This document shows, piece by piece, positions 33,442-42,648 of a stretch of DNA of 64,000 nt. Source of the stretch: Termitidicoccus mucosus (GTDB lineage: Bacteria; Verrucomicrobiota; Verrucomicrobiia; Opitutales; Opitutaceae); the NCBI RefSeq assembly GCF_038725785.1, contig NZ_CP109796.1:744001-808000 (forward strand). Reading direction: 5' to 3'. Each line of letters begins with the position of its first letter. Position 1 is the stretch's first letter. The notes beneath the pieces were generated by a model. The model did no database searches. It had not been told where the DNA came from and saw only the letters and a program-made list of their open reading frames with translations. The position numbers were made by a program, and so were the translations under genes.

Positions 33442-34458
33442 ATGGACGCAGTCACCGTCTTTTCCCCGGCCAAAATCAACCTGTTCCTCGCCATCACGGG
33501 ACGGCGCGCGGATGGATTTCACGAACTGGTGTCTGTGGCCGCGCAGCTGGAGTTTGGCGACCGGCTGCGCGTGGAGACGACGGGGCGGGGCAGGGGAGGG
33601 CAGGACGGAACAATGGAGCGGGACGACGGTGATGCTTTCTCGCTCGAATGCGCGGGCTCATGCACGGCGGATGCCGGCGCGGGCGACGAATCACACCCGC
33701 ATCCCGTGCCGCTCGACGAAACCAACTTGGTGCTGCGTGCCGCGCGCGCATTTCGCGCCGCGTCGGGCTGGACCGGCGGGGCGAGGTTTTTTCTGGAAAA
33801 ACGCATCCCCGTCGGCGCGGGACTCGGCGGCGGCAGCAGCAATGCCACCGCGACGCTGCGCGCGCTCAACCTGCTGGCCGCACGTGACGACGACGGCAAT
33901 GGCCGCGCGGCGCTCCCGGACGCGCGTCTCGCGGAGATCGCGGCGGGACTCGGCTCGGACTGCGCGTTGTTTCTGCGCGACGCGCCGGTCGTGATGCGCG
34001 GGCGCGGCGAGCGGATCGAGACGCTGCCGGCTGGTGCTGCGGAGCGGTTGCGCGGCCGCCGCCTGCTGGTGTTCAAACCCGATGTCGGCGTGAGCACCGC
34101 CTGGGCCTATGCGCGCATGGCAGCGACGCCGGAGCACTCCTATCTGCCGCCGGCCGACGCGGAAGCACGCCTGCACCGATGGTCAATCGCGCGACCCGGC
34201 ACGGAATTTTTCGGTCTCGACACGCTTCTCTTTAATAACATGCAGCCGGCTGCCTTTGGCAAATTCATTGCACTGCCGGTGCTGCTCGAAAAACTGCGTG
34301 GCGAATTCGGTCTGTCGGTGATGATGAGTGGAAGCGGAAGCGCGTGTTTTGCACTGCTGCCGGATGCGATGACCGCAACCGACGTGGCCAAAATTGTCGG
34401 CTGTATCCACGCCGCCTGGGGCAGAGAGGCTTTTGTCGTGGAAACGAAAATCCGCTGA
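33442..34458 (+). CDS. ispE: 4-diphosphocytidyl-2-C-methyl-D-erythritol kinase
   Basis: A 338-residue GHMP kinase of the MEP pathway. It phosphorylates CDP-methylerythritol on the 2-hydroxyl. VFSPAKINLFLAITGRRADG at the N-terminus is the IspE hallmark, the ATP-binding loop is PVGAGLGGGSSNATATL, and MSGSGSACFALLP is motif 3. It is longer than the typical 280-300 residues because of an inserted loop (about residues 50-80, rich in Gly, Asp and His). It shares the pathway with dxs at 25289. Confidence 0.95.
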   Translation: MDAVTVFSPAKINLFLAITGRRADGFHELVSVAAQLEFGDRLRVETTGRGRGGQDGTMERDDGDAFSLECAGSCTADAGAGDESHPHPVPLDETNLVLRAARAFRAASGWTGGARFFLEKRIPVGAGLGGGSSNATATLRALNLLAARDDDGNGRAALPDARLAEIAAGLGSDCALFLRDAPVVMRGRGERIETLPAGAAERLRGRRLLVFKPDVGVSTAWAYARMAATPEHSYLPPADAEARLHRWSIARPGTEFFGLDTLLFNNMQPAAFGKFIALPVLLEKLRGEFGLSVMMSGSGSACFALLPDAMTATDVAKIVGCIHAAWGREAFVVETKIR

Positions 34459-34571
34459 AATCCCCTAAACCCAAGATTGACCGCCCTGCCTTGGCTGTCG
34501 TTATGCTGTGTGACGCCGCCTTGTGCTGTTTTCGACCAGTCCACGCGCGCCGGGCGGCAAAACAACCTTAC

Positions 34572-36338
34572 ATGCCAGAATCAGGAACCCAAAACGAAAT
34601 CGTCGTCCAAGGCATCGCCGCATCCCAAGGCATCGCATATGGGCAGGTGTTCCTTTATGTCAAAAACGACGTCGAATTCCCCTCGTATCAAATCGACGCC
34701 GACAAACGCGTGGAGGAAATCGCGCGCTTCGAGCAGGCGCTCCTCGTCACGCGCCAGCAGATTCAAAAAATCCAGGCCGAGGTGGAAAAAAACCTCGGCA
34801 ACGAAGAGGCCCGCATCTTCGACGCGCACTTGCTCGTGCTGGAGGACCAGGCGCTGATCGCGGAGACGATCCGGGAGTTTGAGCAAACCTCGAAAAACAT
34901 CGAAGTCTGCTTCAACAACGTCTCGCAGCGCTACATCAAGGCCTTTGCCGAGATCGACGACGAATACCTGCGCGAACGCGCCGGCGACATTCGCGATGTG
35001 GCCCAGCGCGTCATTCAAAATCTCCTCGGCCAGACCGGACAGAACCTCGCGCGGCTCGCCGACAAGCGCATCATCATCGCGAACGACATCACGCCGTCCG
35101 ACGCCGCCAGCATCGACCGCAGCCACGCCATCGCCGTCGTCACCGACAGCGGCAGCAAGACCAGCCATGCCGTGATCGTCGCGCGCTCCATGCGCTGCCC
35201 GGCCATCGTCGGCATGCGCGATCTGACGAAGCGCGTGAAGGACGGCGACTGGGTCATCGTCGACGGTTACGACGGCTCCGTCATCATCAATCCGGCCGAG
35301 CAGACGCTTTTCCGCTACGGAAAAATCCAGATTCAAAAGCGCGGCATCGAGCAGAGGCTCCACGAAGCCAACCGGCAGCCCTCCATCACGCTCGACGGCG
35401 TGGCCGTTCCCATCCGCGCCAACATCGAGAAGGTGGACGAACTCCAGCTCGTGAAGGACAACTGTGCCGAGGGCGTAGGCCTTTTTCGCTCCGAGTTTCT
35501 CTACCTGCACAACAACCACATTCCGTCCGAGCAGGAGCAATACATGGCCTACAAGGCCGCCGCCGAATCCATGGGTGGCGATTCTGTGACCATCCGCACC
35601 CTCGATCTCGGCGGCGACAAGCCGATGGCGGGAAATCCGGACCTGTTCTCGGTCGAGGCGAATCCGTTCCTCGGTTTCCGGGCCATTCGTTTTTGCCTGG
35701 AGCACGTGGACCTTTTCAAGGATCAGCTCCGTGCCATCCTGCGCGCCAGCGCGCACGGCAAGGTGCTGCTCATGTATCCGATGATCAGCGGCGCGGGGGA
35801 ACTCGAGCGCGCCAACGCGATCCTCGACGAATGCCGCGCCGAGCTGCGCCGGAACGGGATGCCGTTCGACGAGGACATGCAGGTCGGCACGATGATCGAA
35901 ATCCCCAGCGCCGCCGCGACCGCCGACATCCTCGCGCGCAAGTCCGATTTTTTCAGCATCGGCACCAACGACCTGATCCAATACACGCTGGCCATTGACC
36001 GCGGCAACGACCGCATCGCGCACCTCTACGAACCCACGCACCCGGCGATCCTGCGGGTTATCCATAATGTCGTCGCCGAGGCGCACAAACAAAAGCGCAA
36101 AGTCAGCGTGTGCGGCGAAATGGCGAGCGACCCGGTTTATGCCGCGTTGCTGCTCGGGCTTGGCGTGGACGAGTTGAGCATGACGCCGCCGCTGATTGCC
36201 TCGGTGAAGTATCTCGTGCGGGCCATGAAAATGTCCGATGCGCGTGCGCTGGCCGGTAAGGCGCTGAAAATGGAATCCCCCGTGGAAATCTACGCGATGT
36301 GCGAGCAATTCGCCAACGAGCGAATGGTCATGGAATGA
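34572..36338 (+). CDS. ptsI: PTS enzyme I (phosphoenolpyruvate-protein phosphotransferase)
   Basis: A 588-residue enzyme I. It takes phosphate from PEP onto the active-site histidine H199 (TDSGSKTSHAVIVARSM) and hands it to HPr. The N-terminal domain (VVQGIAASQGIAYGQ) and the C-terminal PEP-binding barrel (GVGLFRSEFLY, NPFLGFRAIRF, GTMIEIPSAA, SIGTNDLIQYTLAIDRGND, and the conserved Cys in VCGEMASD) are complete. No GAF domain is present, which separates it from PtsP. HPr and sugar-specific PTS components are not in the window, so the role may be regulatory. Start MPESGTQ was chosen; the frame upstream is the end of non-coding DNA after ispE. Confidence 0.94.
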   Translation: MPESGTQNEIVVQGIAASQGIAYGQVFLYVKNDVEFPSYQIDADKRVEEIARFEQALLVTRQQIQKIQAEVEKNLGNEEARIFDAHLLVLEDQALIAETIREFEQTSKNIEVCFNNVSQRYIKAFAEIDDEYLRERAGDIRDVAQRVIQNLLGQTGQNLARLADKRIIIANDITPSDAASIDRSHAIAVVTDSGSKTSHAVIVARSMRCPAIVGMRDLTKRVKDGDWVIVDGYDGSVIINPAEQTLFRYGKIQIQKRGIEQRLHEANRQPSITLDGVAVPIRANIEKVDELQLVKDNCAEGVGLFRSEFLYLHNNHIPSEQEQYMAYKAAAESMGGDSVTIRTLDLGGDKPMAGNPDLFSVEANPFLGFRAIRFCLEHVDLFKDQLRAILRASAHGKVLLMYPMISGAGELERANAILDECRAELRRNGMPFDEDMQVGTMIEIPSAAATADILARKSDFFSIGTNDLIQYTLAIDRGNDRIAHLYEPTHPAILRVIHNVVAEAHKQKRKVSVCGEMASDPVYAALLLGLGVDELSMTPPLIASVKYLVRAMKMSDARALAGKALKMESPVEIYAMCEQFANERMVME

Positions 36339-36392
36339 AAAAGCCCGGAATCAGGAAAAGCCTTCCTTGGTGTTCCGTTGTAATTTCAAACA

Positions 36393-36422
36393 TTGACGCA
36401 CAATAAATATTATGTCTAATTA
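36393..36422 (+). promoter_or_regulatory. possible sigma-70 promoter of malQ
   Basis: TTGACG (36393-36398) and TAATTA (36417-36422) are separated by 18 nt in an AT-rich island just before malQ. Transcription would start about at the malQ ATG (36427), giving a leaderless or nearly leaderless message. This is a consensus match only. Confidence 0.3.
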
Positions 36423-36426
36423 AAGA

Positions 36427-38055
36427 ATGAGTGCTGATCCGACCCCTACTTCCGTTTCCGTTTTCAATGCCGACTTGCCATCCGCCGCAACCGGCGCGCG
36501 TCCCCTCCGCGCGCCGTTGTTTGACTGGCTGCGCACGCGGTCGTCCGGCGTGTTGCTGCATCCGACCTGCCTGCCCGGCGGCCAGGGCATCGGCACGCTG
36601 GAGCCGGGGCCGATCGACGACTGGCTGCGATTCCTCGGCGACGCGGGCTTCCGCTACTGGCAGGTCTGCCCGCTCGGCCCGACCGGTTACGGCGATTCGC
36701 CTTACCAGTGTTTTTCCGCGTGTGCCGGAAACCCCTATCTCATCGACCTCGACGCCCTCCGGCGGCTCGGTCTGCTGACCGAGGCCGACATCGAGCCGCT
36801 GCGCCGGCTTCCGCGCGATCACGTGGATTTCGGCTGGTTGTATGTGACAAAGTTTCCGGCGCTTTTCCGCGCGTTTGAAAACTCCACCGCCCGCCCGCAG
36901 AGCGCCCCTCCGCTTCCCTACGGAGACTTCGGACAATTCAAAGCCGCCCAGCGCGACTGGCTCGAACCTTACGCGCTTTTTCTCGCGCTCAAAGACCATT
37001 TCAAGGGCCAGCCGTGGTGGGAATGGCCGGCGGAGGTGCGTTTCTTCAAGAACGCCAGGGACACCGGCCTCGCGCGCTCCGTGGCGGCGCGCGCCGATGC
37101 GCACGCGTTTTTCCAGTTTCTCTTTTTCGGTCAGTGGCGCGAAGTGCGGGCCAAGGCCCGCGCCCGCGGCGTGGAGATCATCGGCGACGCGCCCATCTTC
37201 GTCGCGCGTGACAGCGCCGATGTATGGGCGTCGCCGGAGCTCTTCCAACTCGACCAGGCCACGGGCCGGCCGCAGGCCGTCGCCGGCGTGCCGCCCGACT
37301 ATTTTTCGGCGGACGGCCAGCTCTGGGGCAATCCGCTTTACGACTGGGCCGCGCATGCAGCCGATGGCTACGCGTGGTGGGTGCGGCGCCTGAGCGTGAA
37401 CTTCGAGCTTTGCGACGTGCTGCGCCTCGATCACTTTCGCGGCTTTGACACCTATTGGTCCGTGCCCGCCGATGCCGAAACCGCGAAAGACGGCGTCTGG
37501 ATAAACGGCCCCAACCTCCCCTTCTTCGAGGCGGTGCTCGCCGCCCTGCCCTCCGCGCGCATCATCGCCGAGGACCTGGGCGAACTCCTGCCGTCGGTCC
37601 ACGAATTGCTCGCGGCCACCGGGCTGCCCGGCATGGCCATCCTCCAGTTCGCCTTCGGCGGCAAGGCCGACAACCTCTACCTGCCGCACAACCAGCGCGC
37701 CAACTGCGTCGTGTATCCAGGAACCCATGACAACGACACCACGCTCGGCTGGTATCGCGCGGCGGATGAAGGCACGCGGGACCACGTGCGCCGCTACCTG
37801 CGCATCAATGGCGGCGAAATCGGCTGGGATTTCGTGCGGTCGGCCTTCGCCTCGGTCGCCAATCTCGCGGTGATTCCGTTGCAGGACTTGATGAGCCTGG
37901 GCGCCGAGGCGCGTTTTAACACGCCCGGCACCGCCGCAGGCAACTGGCAATGGCGCTATCACGCCGGCCATCTGGCGCAACTTCACCGCGAAAGCGCCGC
38001 CTACCTGCGCTCCCTCGGCGAGTTGTTCGGGCGGGTTTCGAACACGGTGGACTAA
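36427..38055 (+). CDS. malQ: 4-alpha-glucanotransferase (amylomaltase)
   Basis: A 542-residue GH77 enzyme transferring alpha-1,4-glucan segments between acceptors, used in glycogen or maltodextrin metabolism. RSSGVLLHPTCLPGGQGIG, FRYWQVCPLGPTGYGDSPYQ and CFSACAGNPYLIDL open the barrel. LRLDHFRGFDTYWSVP holds the nucleophile aspartate, IIAEDLGEL the acid/base glutamate, and YPGTHDNDT the third acidic residue. Length is typical for bacterial enzymes. No other glycogen genes are adjacent. Confidence 0.95.
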   Translation: MSADPTPTSVSVFNADLPSAATGARPLRAPLFDWLRTRSSGVLLHPTCLPGGQGIGTLEPGPIDDWLRFLGDAGFRYWQVCPLGPTGYGDSPYQCFSACAGNPYLIDLDALRRLGLLTEADIEPLRRLPRDHVDFGWLYVTKFPALFRAFENSTARPQSAPPLPYGDFGQFKAAQRDWLEPYALFLALKDHFKGQPWWEWPAEVRFFKNARDTGLARSVAARADAHAFFQFLFFGQWREVRAKARARGVEIIGDAPIFVARDSADVWASPELFQLDQATGRPQAVAGVPPDYFSADGQLWGNPLYDWAAHAADGYAWWVRRLSVNFELCDVLRLDHFRGFDTYWSVPADAETAKDGVWINGPNLPFFEAVLAALPSARIIAEDLGELLPSVHELLAATGLPGMAILQFAFGGKADNLYLPHNQRANCVVYPGTHDNDTTLGWYRAADEGTRDHVRRYLRINGGEIGWDFVRSAFASVANLAVIPLQDLMSLGAEARFNTPGTAAGNWQWRYHAGHLAQLHRESAAYLRSLGELFGRVSNTVD

Positions 38056-38079
38056 ACCGCGAAAACAATCAGAAAATAA

Positions 38080-38158
38080 CAACCGCGAAGGGCACGAAGA
38101 GTGCGAAGAAAATCAATGGATAAATAATTCTTCGCGACCTTCGTGCCCTTCGCGGTTG
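38080..38158 (+). repeat. family I hairpin between malQ and a glycosyltransferase gene
   Basis: Arms 38080-38110 and 38128-38158 match at 28 of 31 positions (CAACCGCGAAGGGCACGAAG...), loop about 17 nt. The arms consist of repeated 'cgaag' words. The element lies 25 nt after malQ and 18 nt before the glycosyltransferase start, with both genes on the plus strand, so it also occupies the 5' leader of the second gene. Confidence 0.88.
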
Positions 38159-38175
38159 TAGTATATTTTCTCCCC

Positions 38176-39324
38176 ATGAAACTTCTCGTCCTCGCGCAGA
38201 CTCCGCCGCCGGTTCATGGGCAGAGCATCATGGTGCGGACGTTGGTCGAGGGACTCAAAACTGTCGCGCCGGATATCGAGGTCTATCATGTCAACCCGGC
38301 TCTCTCGCGTGACGCCGCCGACGTGGGACGAATCCGTCCTGGAAAATTCTTCGCGCTTCTCCGCGCCTGCTTCCGCGCGCTGAGCCTGCGATGGTGGCAC
38401 GGGCCGATGTGGCTTTATTATGTGCCGGCGCCCGGCAAACGCGCCGCGCTTTACCGGGATTGGCTCGCGATGCTGTGGTGCCGTCCGTTTTTCTCGGGAT
38501 TGATTTTGCACTGGCACGCGTGCGGCCTGGGCGAGTGGCTGGCTGCGCGAGCCGCCGCGCCCGAGCGCGGGCTCGCCCGGTTGTTTCTCGGGCGCGCCGC
38601 GCTTTCGATCGTGCTTGCGCCCGAGCTTGCCGCCGACGCCCGCCTGCTTGCGCCGCGACGCCTGCGGGTGGTGGCAAACGGGCTGGATTGTCGCCCCGCC
38701 GATGGCGGGGAAGCCGCGCCGCCTGACGCCGCTGTTGCGGCGGGCAGCCGCTCGCGCCGCATTCTGTATCTCGGGCTGTGCAGCCGCGAAAAGGGTTTGT
38801 TTGTCGCGCTGGACGCCCTCTCTGAACTCAATGCCGCGCCGCAGCCATCCGCGTTTCCCGCCTACCGCCTCACGGTCGCCGGTGAGTTCGCCAGCGGGGC
38901 CGAGCGCGCCGAGTTTTTCCGTCGCCTCGCCGGCTCCCCCACCCTCGCCTCCTCGGTCGATTATGCGGGCCCGTCCGCCGATGCGCAAAAACACGCGTTG
39001 CTGGCCGCCGCTGATGTGTTCTGCATGCCGACCCGCTATCCGCATGAGGGACAACCGCTCGTCCTGATCGAGGCCATGGCGCATGATTTGCCCATTGTCG
39101 CCACCCGCTGGCGTGCGATTCCCGGCATGCTTCCCGCCGCATGCCGCGCCTGGCTGGTCTCGCCCGACACATCGCCCCGTGAGCTCGCCGCTGCCTTGCG
39201 CGCGGCCTGTGACGGCGGGCGCGCGCAAGGCAGGCTCCGCGCGCACTACGAAGCCTGTTTCTCCCGCGAAACACACCTTCGCGCACTCGCCAGGGCGCTC
39301 CGGGAAGGGCTGAAGGGGAAATAA
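38176..39324 (+). CDS. GT4-family glycosyltransferase
   Basis: A 382-residue GT-B fold enzyme starting MKLLVLAQTPPPVHGQSIMV, the nucleotide-sugar transferase opening with the HGQS loop. The C-terminal donor domain shows RRILYLGLCSREKGLFVALD, FCMPTRYPHEGQPLVLIEAM with the conserved Glu, and AHDLPIVATRWRAIPGM. It is probably cytoplasmic or membrane-peripheral. Donor and acceptor are unknown; surface polysaccharide or lipopolysaccharide synthesis is likely. It converges on a second GT4 gene with a family B hairpin between them. Confidence 0.9.
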   Translation: MKLLVLAQTPPPVHGQSIMVRTLVEGLKTVAPDIEVYHVNPALSRDAADVGRIRPGKFFALLRACFRALSLRWWHGPMWLYYVPAPGKRAALYRDWLAMLWCRPFFSGLILHWHACGLGEWLAARAAAPERGLARLFLGRAALSIVLAPELAADARLLAPRRLRVVANGLDCRPADGGEAAPPDAAVAAGSRSRRILYLGLCSREKGLFVALDALSELNAAPQPSAFPAYRLTVAGEFASGAERAEFFRRLAGSPTLASSVDYAGPSADAQKHALLAAADVFCMPTRYPHEGQPLVLIEAMAHDLPIVATRWRAIPGMLPAACRAWLVSPDTSPRELAAALRAACDGGRAQGRLRAHYEACFSRETHLRALARALREGLKGK

Positions 39325-39327
39325 TGA

Positions 39328-39388
39328 TAGGGCGAGGCGTCCCGCCGAGCCGTTGGCGGCTTGCGGCTCGGCGGGACGCCTCGCCCTA
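39328..39388 (+). repeat. family B hairpin B3 between two convergent glycosyltransferases
   Basis: Perfect 25-bp core arms 39328-39352 and 39364-39388, loop 11 nt. There is no clear outer inverted repeat here. The right arm ends exactly on the stop codon of the minus-strand glycosyltransferase (39386-39388), so the gene's last codon is part of the repeat. A likely bidirectional terminator position. Confidence 0.9.
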
Positions 39389-40519
39389 CCGGGCAATCCC
39401 TGACAGCAACGCGGCATAAACCTCCGCGTGTCGCGCGATCGAAGCTTCCACGGAAAAACGTCGCGCCAGCGCCGCGCGATCGATCCGCGCTTCCGCCAGC
39501 GCACCGGGGGCGGCCAGTTGGGCCAGTCGGCGCGCCAGATCGTCCGCGTCGCCGTTGCGAAACAGCCAGCCGTTTTCCGGCGGCTCGACCAGATCCCGCG
39601 CCCCGCCCGAATCCGCCGACAGCGACGGTACTCCGGCGGCGAGCGCCTCCAGTCGCGCGACGGAGAATGGCTCGTTGATTGACGGCACCAGCAGCACATC
39701 GATCTCGCGCAACAATGCTTCGGACGACGATTGCGGTCCCGACCAGCGCACGCATGCTTCCAATCCCAGCGCGCGGGTTTGCGCGCGCAATTCCTCCGCG
39801 TATCGGGCCGACTCCGCCGAGCCGTCCTCCTCGCCGATGTGCGTGAACCGCCACTGCCTCCGCGCTTCCACCGGCAGGCGGGCCAGCGCTTCGAGCGCGA
39901 GATGCCAGCCCTTCCACCGCGTCAGTGTGCCGATGCCGCCCGCGTGCAACTCGTCACTGCGATGCGCGTCCTGTTTTTCCCGGACGAGGGACGTATCCGG
40001 AAAATGGACACAACCCGGCAGGCATTTTTCCCAGTCCGCGGGCTCGATGCCGTAATGCCGCATCATCGCCGGGCTGAGCATCCAGAGGCGTCCGCCCAGG
40101 CGATGCGCCGCCCAGCGATAAAACCAGCGCCGCCGCCCGTAGCAGTGCACGCTCGCCATCGCGCGGCGCTCGCCCCAGCGCGCCAGCCACAGCGCCACCA
40201 GCAGCCCGGCGCGGGAGTGCCCGTGAAAGATATTGCGTCCATCCGCGCGCAGCCACGCCCGCGCAGCGCGGGCCACGATTCGCGCGCGCAAAAAAGCGAG
40301 CGGGGAAATGCGCTCGCCCGCGACGCGCGGCAGTTCCAGCACGGGCAGCGGAGGCGCGCGGAGTTGCGCGAAACCCGGGTTCACGCCCAGCACGCAATCG
40401 AACGGCGATTCCGACGCACTCGTCCCGGCGAGGTTGCGCACGACTGACACGATGCCGCCCGCGTCGGTGTCGTAGCCGACGTAGTGCAGCACGGCGGGTT
40501 TGGCGGGTTGCGCGGGCAT
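39386..40519 (-). CDS. GT4-family glycosyltransferase
   Basis: A 377-residue GT-B enzyme. AVLHYVGYDTDAGGIVSVVR is the acceptor-side Gly loop, and GIGTLTRWKGWHLALEALAR and LLVPSINEPFSVARLEALAA (conserved Glu) belong to the donor domain, with SADSGGARDLV after it. An internal NIFHGHSRAGLLVALW is typical of the family. The last codons lie in hairpin B3, which supplies the stop. Start MPAQPAKPAVLHY was preferred to the Arg/Cys-rich extension upstream. Specificity is unknown. Confidence 0.88.
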   Translation of the reverse strand: MPAQPAKPAVLHYVGYDTDAGGIVSVVRNLAGTSASESPFDCVLGVNPGFAQLRAPPLPVLELPRVAGERISPLAFLRARIVARAARAWLRADGRNIFHGHSRAGLLVALWLARWGERRAMASVHCYGRRRWFYRWAAHRLGGRLWMLSPAMMRHYGIEPADWEKCLPGCVHFPDTSLVREKQDAHRSDELHAGGIGTLTRWKGWHLALEALARLPVEARRQWRFTHIGEEDGSAESARYAEELRAQTRALGLEACVRWSGPQSSSEALLREIDVLLVPSINEPFSVARLEALAAGVPSLSADSGGARDLVEPPENGWLFRNGDADDLARRLAQLAAPGALAEARIDRAALARRFSVEASIARHAEVYAALLSGIAR

Positions 40520-40655
40520 CGTCGGCAACCCCAGCGCAAAACCGCCGGGTTGGCAACCGCCGTCCCGCCGGACTAAAAACTTCCGACACCGCTTCTTGCC
40601 AATCGCATAAGTTGCGTCTAACCGAAAGGCTTTCAATCATCACACCCATATCGCC

Positions 40656-41183
40656 ATGACTTATCACGTAGCCCGCAACAACCAGCAACTCGGCACTTTT
40701 TCCAAGGAGGATGTTGCCGCCCGCTATGCCAGCGGTGAAATCCTGCCCACCGACCTTGTCTGGACCGAAGGTATGGCAAACTGGCAGCAGGCCTCCCAGG
40801 TTTTCGGCGCGCCCGTCGTCCCGCCGCCCCCGATCACCGCGCCCGCGGGCGCGATGCCGCCGGTTGTCCCGGCAGGCGCGGGCATGCCGACGGGATCGGC
40901 GTATGACCCGACCCCGCGCCCGGCGAAGCCGGACAACTATCTCGTGTGGGCGATTCTTTCCACGATTCTCTGCTGCCTGCCGCTCGGCATCGTCAGCATC
41001 ATTTTCGCCACGCAGGTTGATTCAAAATACACGGCCGGCGACTATGCCGGCGCGGCGGCCGTGGCGAAAAAGGCCCGGCTGTTCGCCATCCTGTCCGCCG
41101 GTTCGGCGCTTGTGCTGGGCGCCCTTTATATTGTCTTCATCGTCGTGGTCGGTGTCACCGGCGCGGCTGGCGGCAGCTATTGA
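40656..41183 (+). CDS. GYF_2 plus CD225-like small membrane protein
   Basis: A 175-residue protein. Residues 1-50 are a GYF_2 domain (TYHVARNNQQLGTFSKEDVA, ...TEGMANWQQASQVFG), followed by a Pro/Ala-rich linker and two transmembrane helices. The first membrane part, DNYLVWAILSTILCCLPLGI with VSIIFATQVDSKYTAGDYAGA, matches the CD225/dispanin domain. The combination occurs in many bacterial proteins of unknown function, possibly membrane-linked partner-binding proteins. Its stop overlaps the possible TTG start of the next gene. Confidence 0.88.
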   Translation: MTYHVARNNQQLGTFSKEDVAARYASGEILPTDLVWTEGMANWQQASQVFGAPVVPPPPITAPAGAMPPVVPAGAGMPTGSAYDPTPRPAKPDNYLVWAILSTILCCLPLGIVSIIFATQVDSKYTAGDYAGAAAVAKKARLFAILSAGSALVLGALYIVFIVVVGVTGAAGGSY

Positions 41184-41644
41184 GGTGCGGTTTTCAGCCG
41201 CAGGCTGAACGTGTTAGTGTCTTGAAACCGAAACTTAAGTTCGGACTGCCGCCCTGGCGGCTCGCCGCCGTGCTGGGGCTGGCGGCATTGGCCGCCGGTG
41301 TGCTCTGGATTCGCCATGCGGGGCGCGAACCGCGCGCGTGGTATCCGCCCTGCCCGCTTCATGCGACGACGGGCGTGCTGTGCCCGGGCTGCGGCTCGGC
41401 CCGCACGCTGCATGACCTCGCGCACGGCGACATAATGGCCGCCGCCGGGCACAACATTCTCATCGTGGCCCTCGCCCCGCTGCTGGCCGGTTGGGCCGCA
41501 TGGGCGCTTTGGCGCGGCCTGGCGCAAAACCTCCCGCCGCCGTCCGCGCCGCCGCACACCGCGAAAATCACCCTCGTCGTCGTGGTCGTGTTCACCGTCG
41601 CGCGCAATCTGCCCTGGTGGCCGTGGACGCTGCTCGCGCCATGA
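41180..41644 (+). CDS. DUF2752-family membrane protein
   Basis: A protein of about 140-154 residues with two or three transmembrane segments. The family signature YPPCPLHATTGVLCPGCGSA, then RTLHDLAHGD, is clear, with cysteines at its PC-P...CPGCG core. There is no ATG near the start. TTG at 41180 (overlapping the upstream stop) or TTG at 41222 must be used, and the true start is uncertain. Function of the family is unknown. Same strand as, and possibly coupled to, the GYF_2/CD225 gene. Confidence 0.75.
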   Translation: MRCGFQPQAERVSVLKPKLKFGLPPWRLAAVLGLAALAAGVLWIRHAGREPRAWYPPCPLHATTGVLCPGCGSARTLHDLAHGDIMAAAGHNILIVALAPLLAGWAAWALWRGLAQNLPPPSAPPHTAKITLVVVVVFTVARNLPWWPWTLLAP

Positions 41645-41778
41645 GCGTTTCAGGGGCGGCCGGGCGCCATAAGCGGCCTTGATCTCATCCGATCGCCGCC
41701 TTTCTTGAATGAAAGGCGTTGCACTGAGAGTTTGCCCTGGCGGGCAAAGCATCTCCATTTTTCGCCGCTGGTTTTCCG

Positions 41779-42648
41779 ATGACACTCAATTCTCCATCAA
41801 CACCGCAGCGTGTGTCGGCGTATGACGACGCGTCCTTCGCGGGCGGTCCCGCGCCGGCACCGAAACCCGCCGCCCATCTTTCATCCGAGCGACAGCGCCA
41901 GGTCACGCGGCTTTGCGCGATGACCGGCATCACGCTGCTGCAACACAGCGCGGAAAGCGCGCTCGTGGAATCGCTCACCCGGCGGCTGGGGCTTGCGCTC
42001 GGGGTTGATCGCGTGGAGGTCGCGCTCATGGCCAACGCCATCACCGTGACGACCATCGTGGACGGCGAATGCATCACGACCGTCCGGCGCAACGAGGACC
42101 GCGGCGTGAACATGCACATGGTCATGGAGGTGCAGCGGGCGGCGTTGGCGGTGGAGGCCGGGCGCATGAACGCCGACCAATACCAGCGCGCGATCGAAGG
42201 CATCGCTCCGCTCAAATACGCGCGCTGGGCGACCGTGGTCGCGATCGGCCTGTCGTGCGCGTGTTTCGCCCGGCTCGCGGGGGCGGACTGGGCGGGATGC
42301 GGACTGGCGTTTGCCGCCAGCGCGCTGGCGATGGTGACGCGGCATGTGTTTACGCATTATCATTTCAGCCCGATGATCGGTTTCCTGGCGGCGGGGTTTG
42401 TCGCCACCTCGATCACGGCGCAGGGTTTTATTTATCAACTCGGAAACACGCCCAAGCTCGCGATGGCGGCGAGCGTGCTGCTGCTTGTGCCCGGCTTTCC
42501 GCTCATCAACGGCGTGTCCGACATCGTGAAGGGCTATGCCAACACCGGCATCTCGCGCCTCGTGATCGCCCTCCTGCTGTCCGGCATGAGCTGCATCGGC
42601 ATCATGCTCGGCATGCTGGTCTGGGGCGCAAGGGGGTGGCTGTCATGA
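41779..42648 (+). CDS. ThrE/YjjP-type exporter subunit, N-terminal half
   Basis: A 289-residue protein of the DUF1212 (ThrE N-terminal) family. A soluble first part (LCAMTGITLLQHSAESALVE, LGVDRVEVALMANAITVTTI, HMVMEVQRAALAVEAG) is followed by five hydrophobic segments (about 150-285) including VPGFPLINGVSDIVKGYANT. In Corynebacterium the fused ThrE exports threonine and serine; in E. coli the split YjjP/YjjB pair has been linked to succinate export. The substrate here is not determined. Its stop overlaps the next gene's ATG. Confidence 0.92.
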   Translation: MTLNSPSTPQRVSAYDDASFAGGPAPAPKPAAHLSSERQRQVTRLCAMTGITLLQHSAESALVESLTRRLGLALGVDRVEVALMANAITVTTIVDGECITTVRRNEDRGVNMHMVMEVQRAALAVEAGRMNADQYQRAIEGIAPLKYARWATVVAIGLSCACFARLAGADWAGCGLAFAASALAMVTRHVFTHYHFSPMIGFLAAGFVATSITAQGFIYQLGNTPKLAMAASVLLLVPGFPLINGVSDIVKGYANTGISRLVIALLLSGMSCIGIMLGMLVWGARGWLS

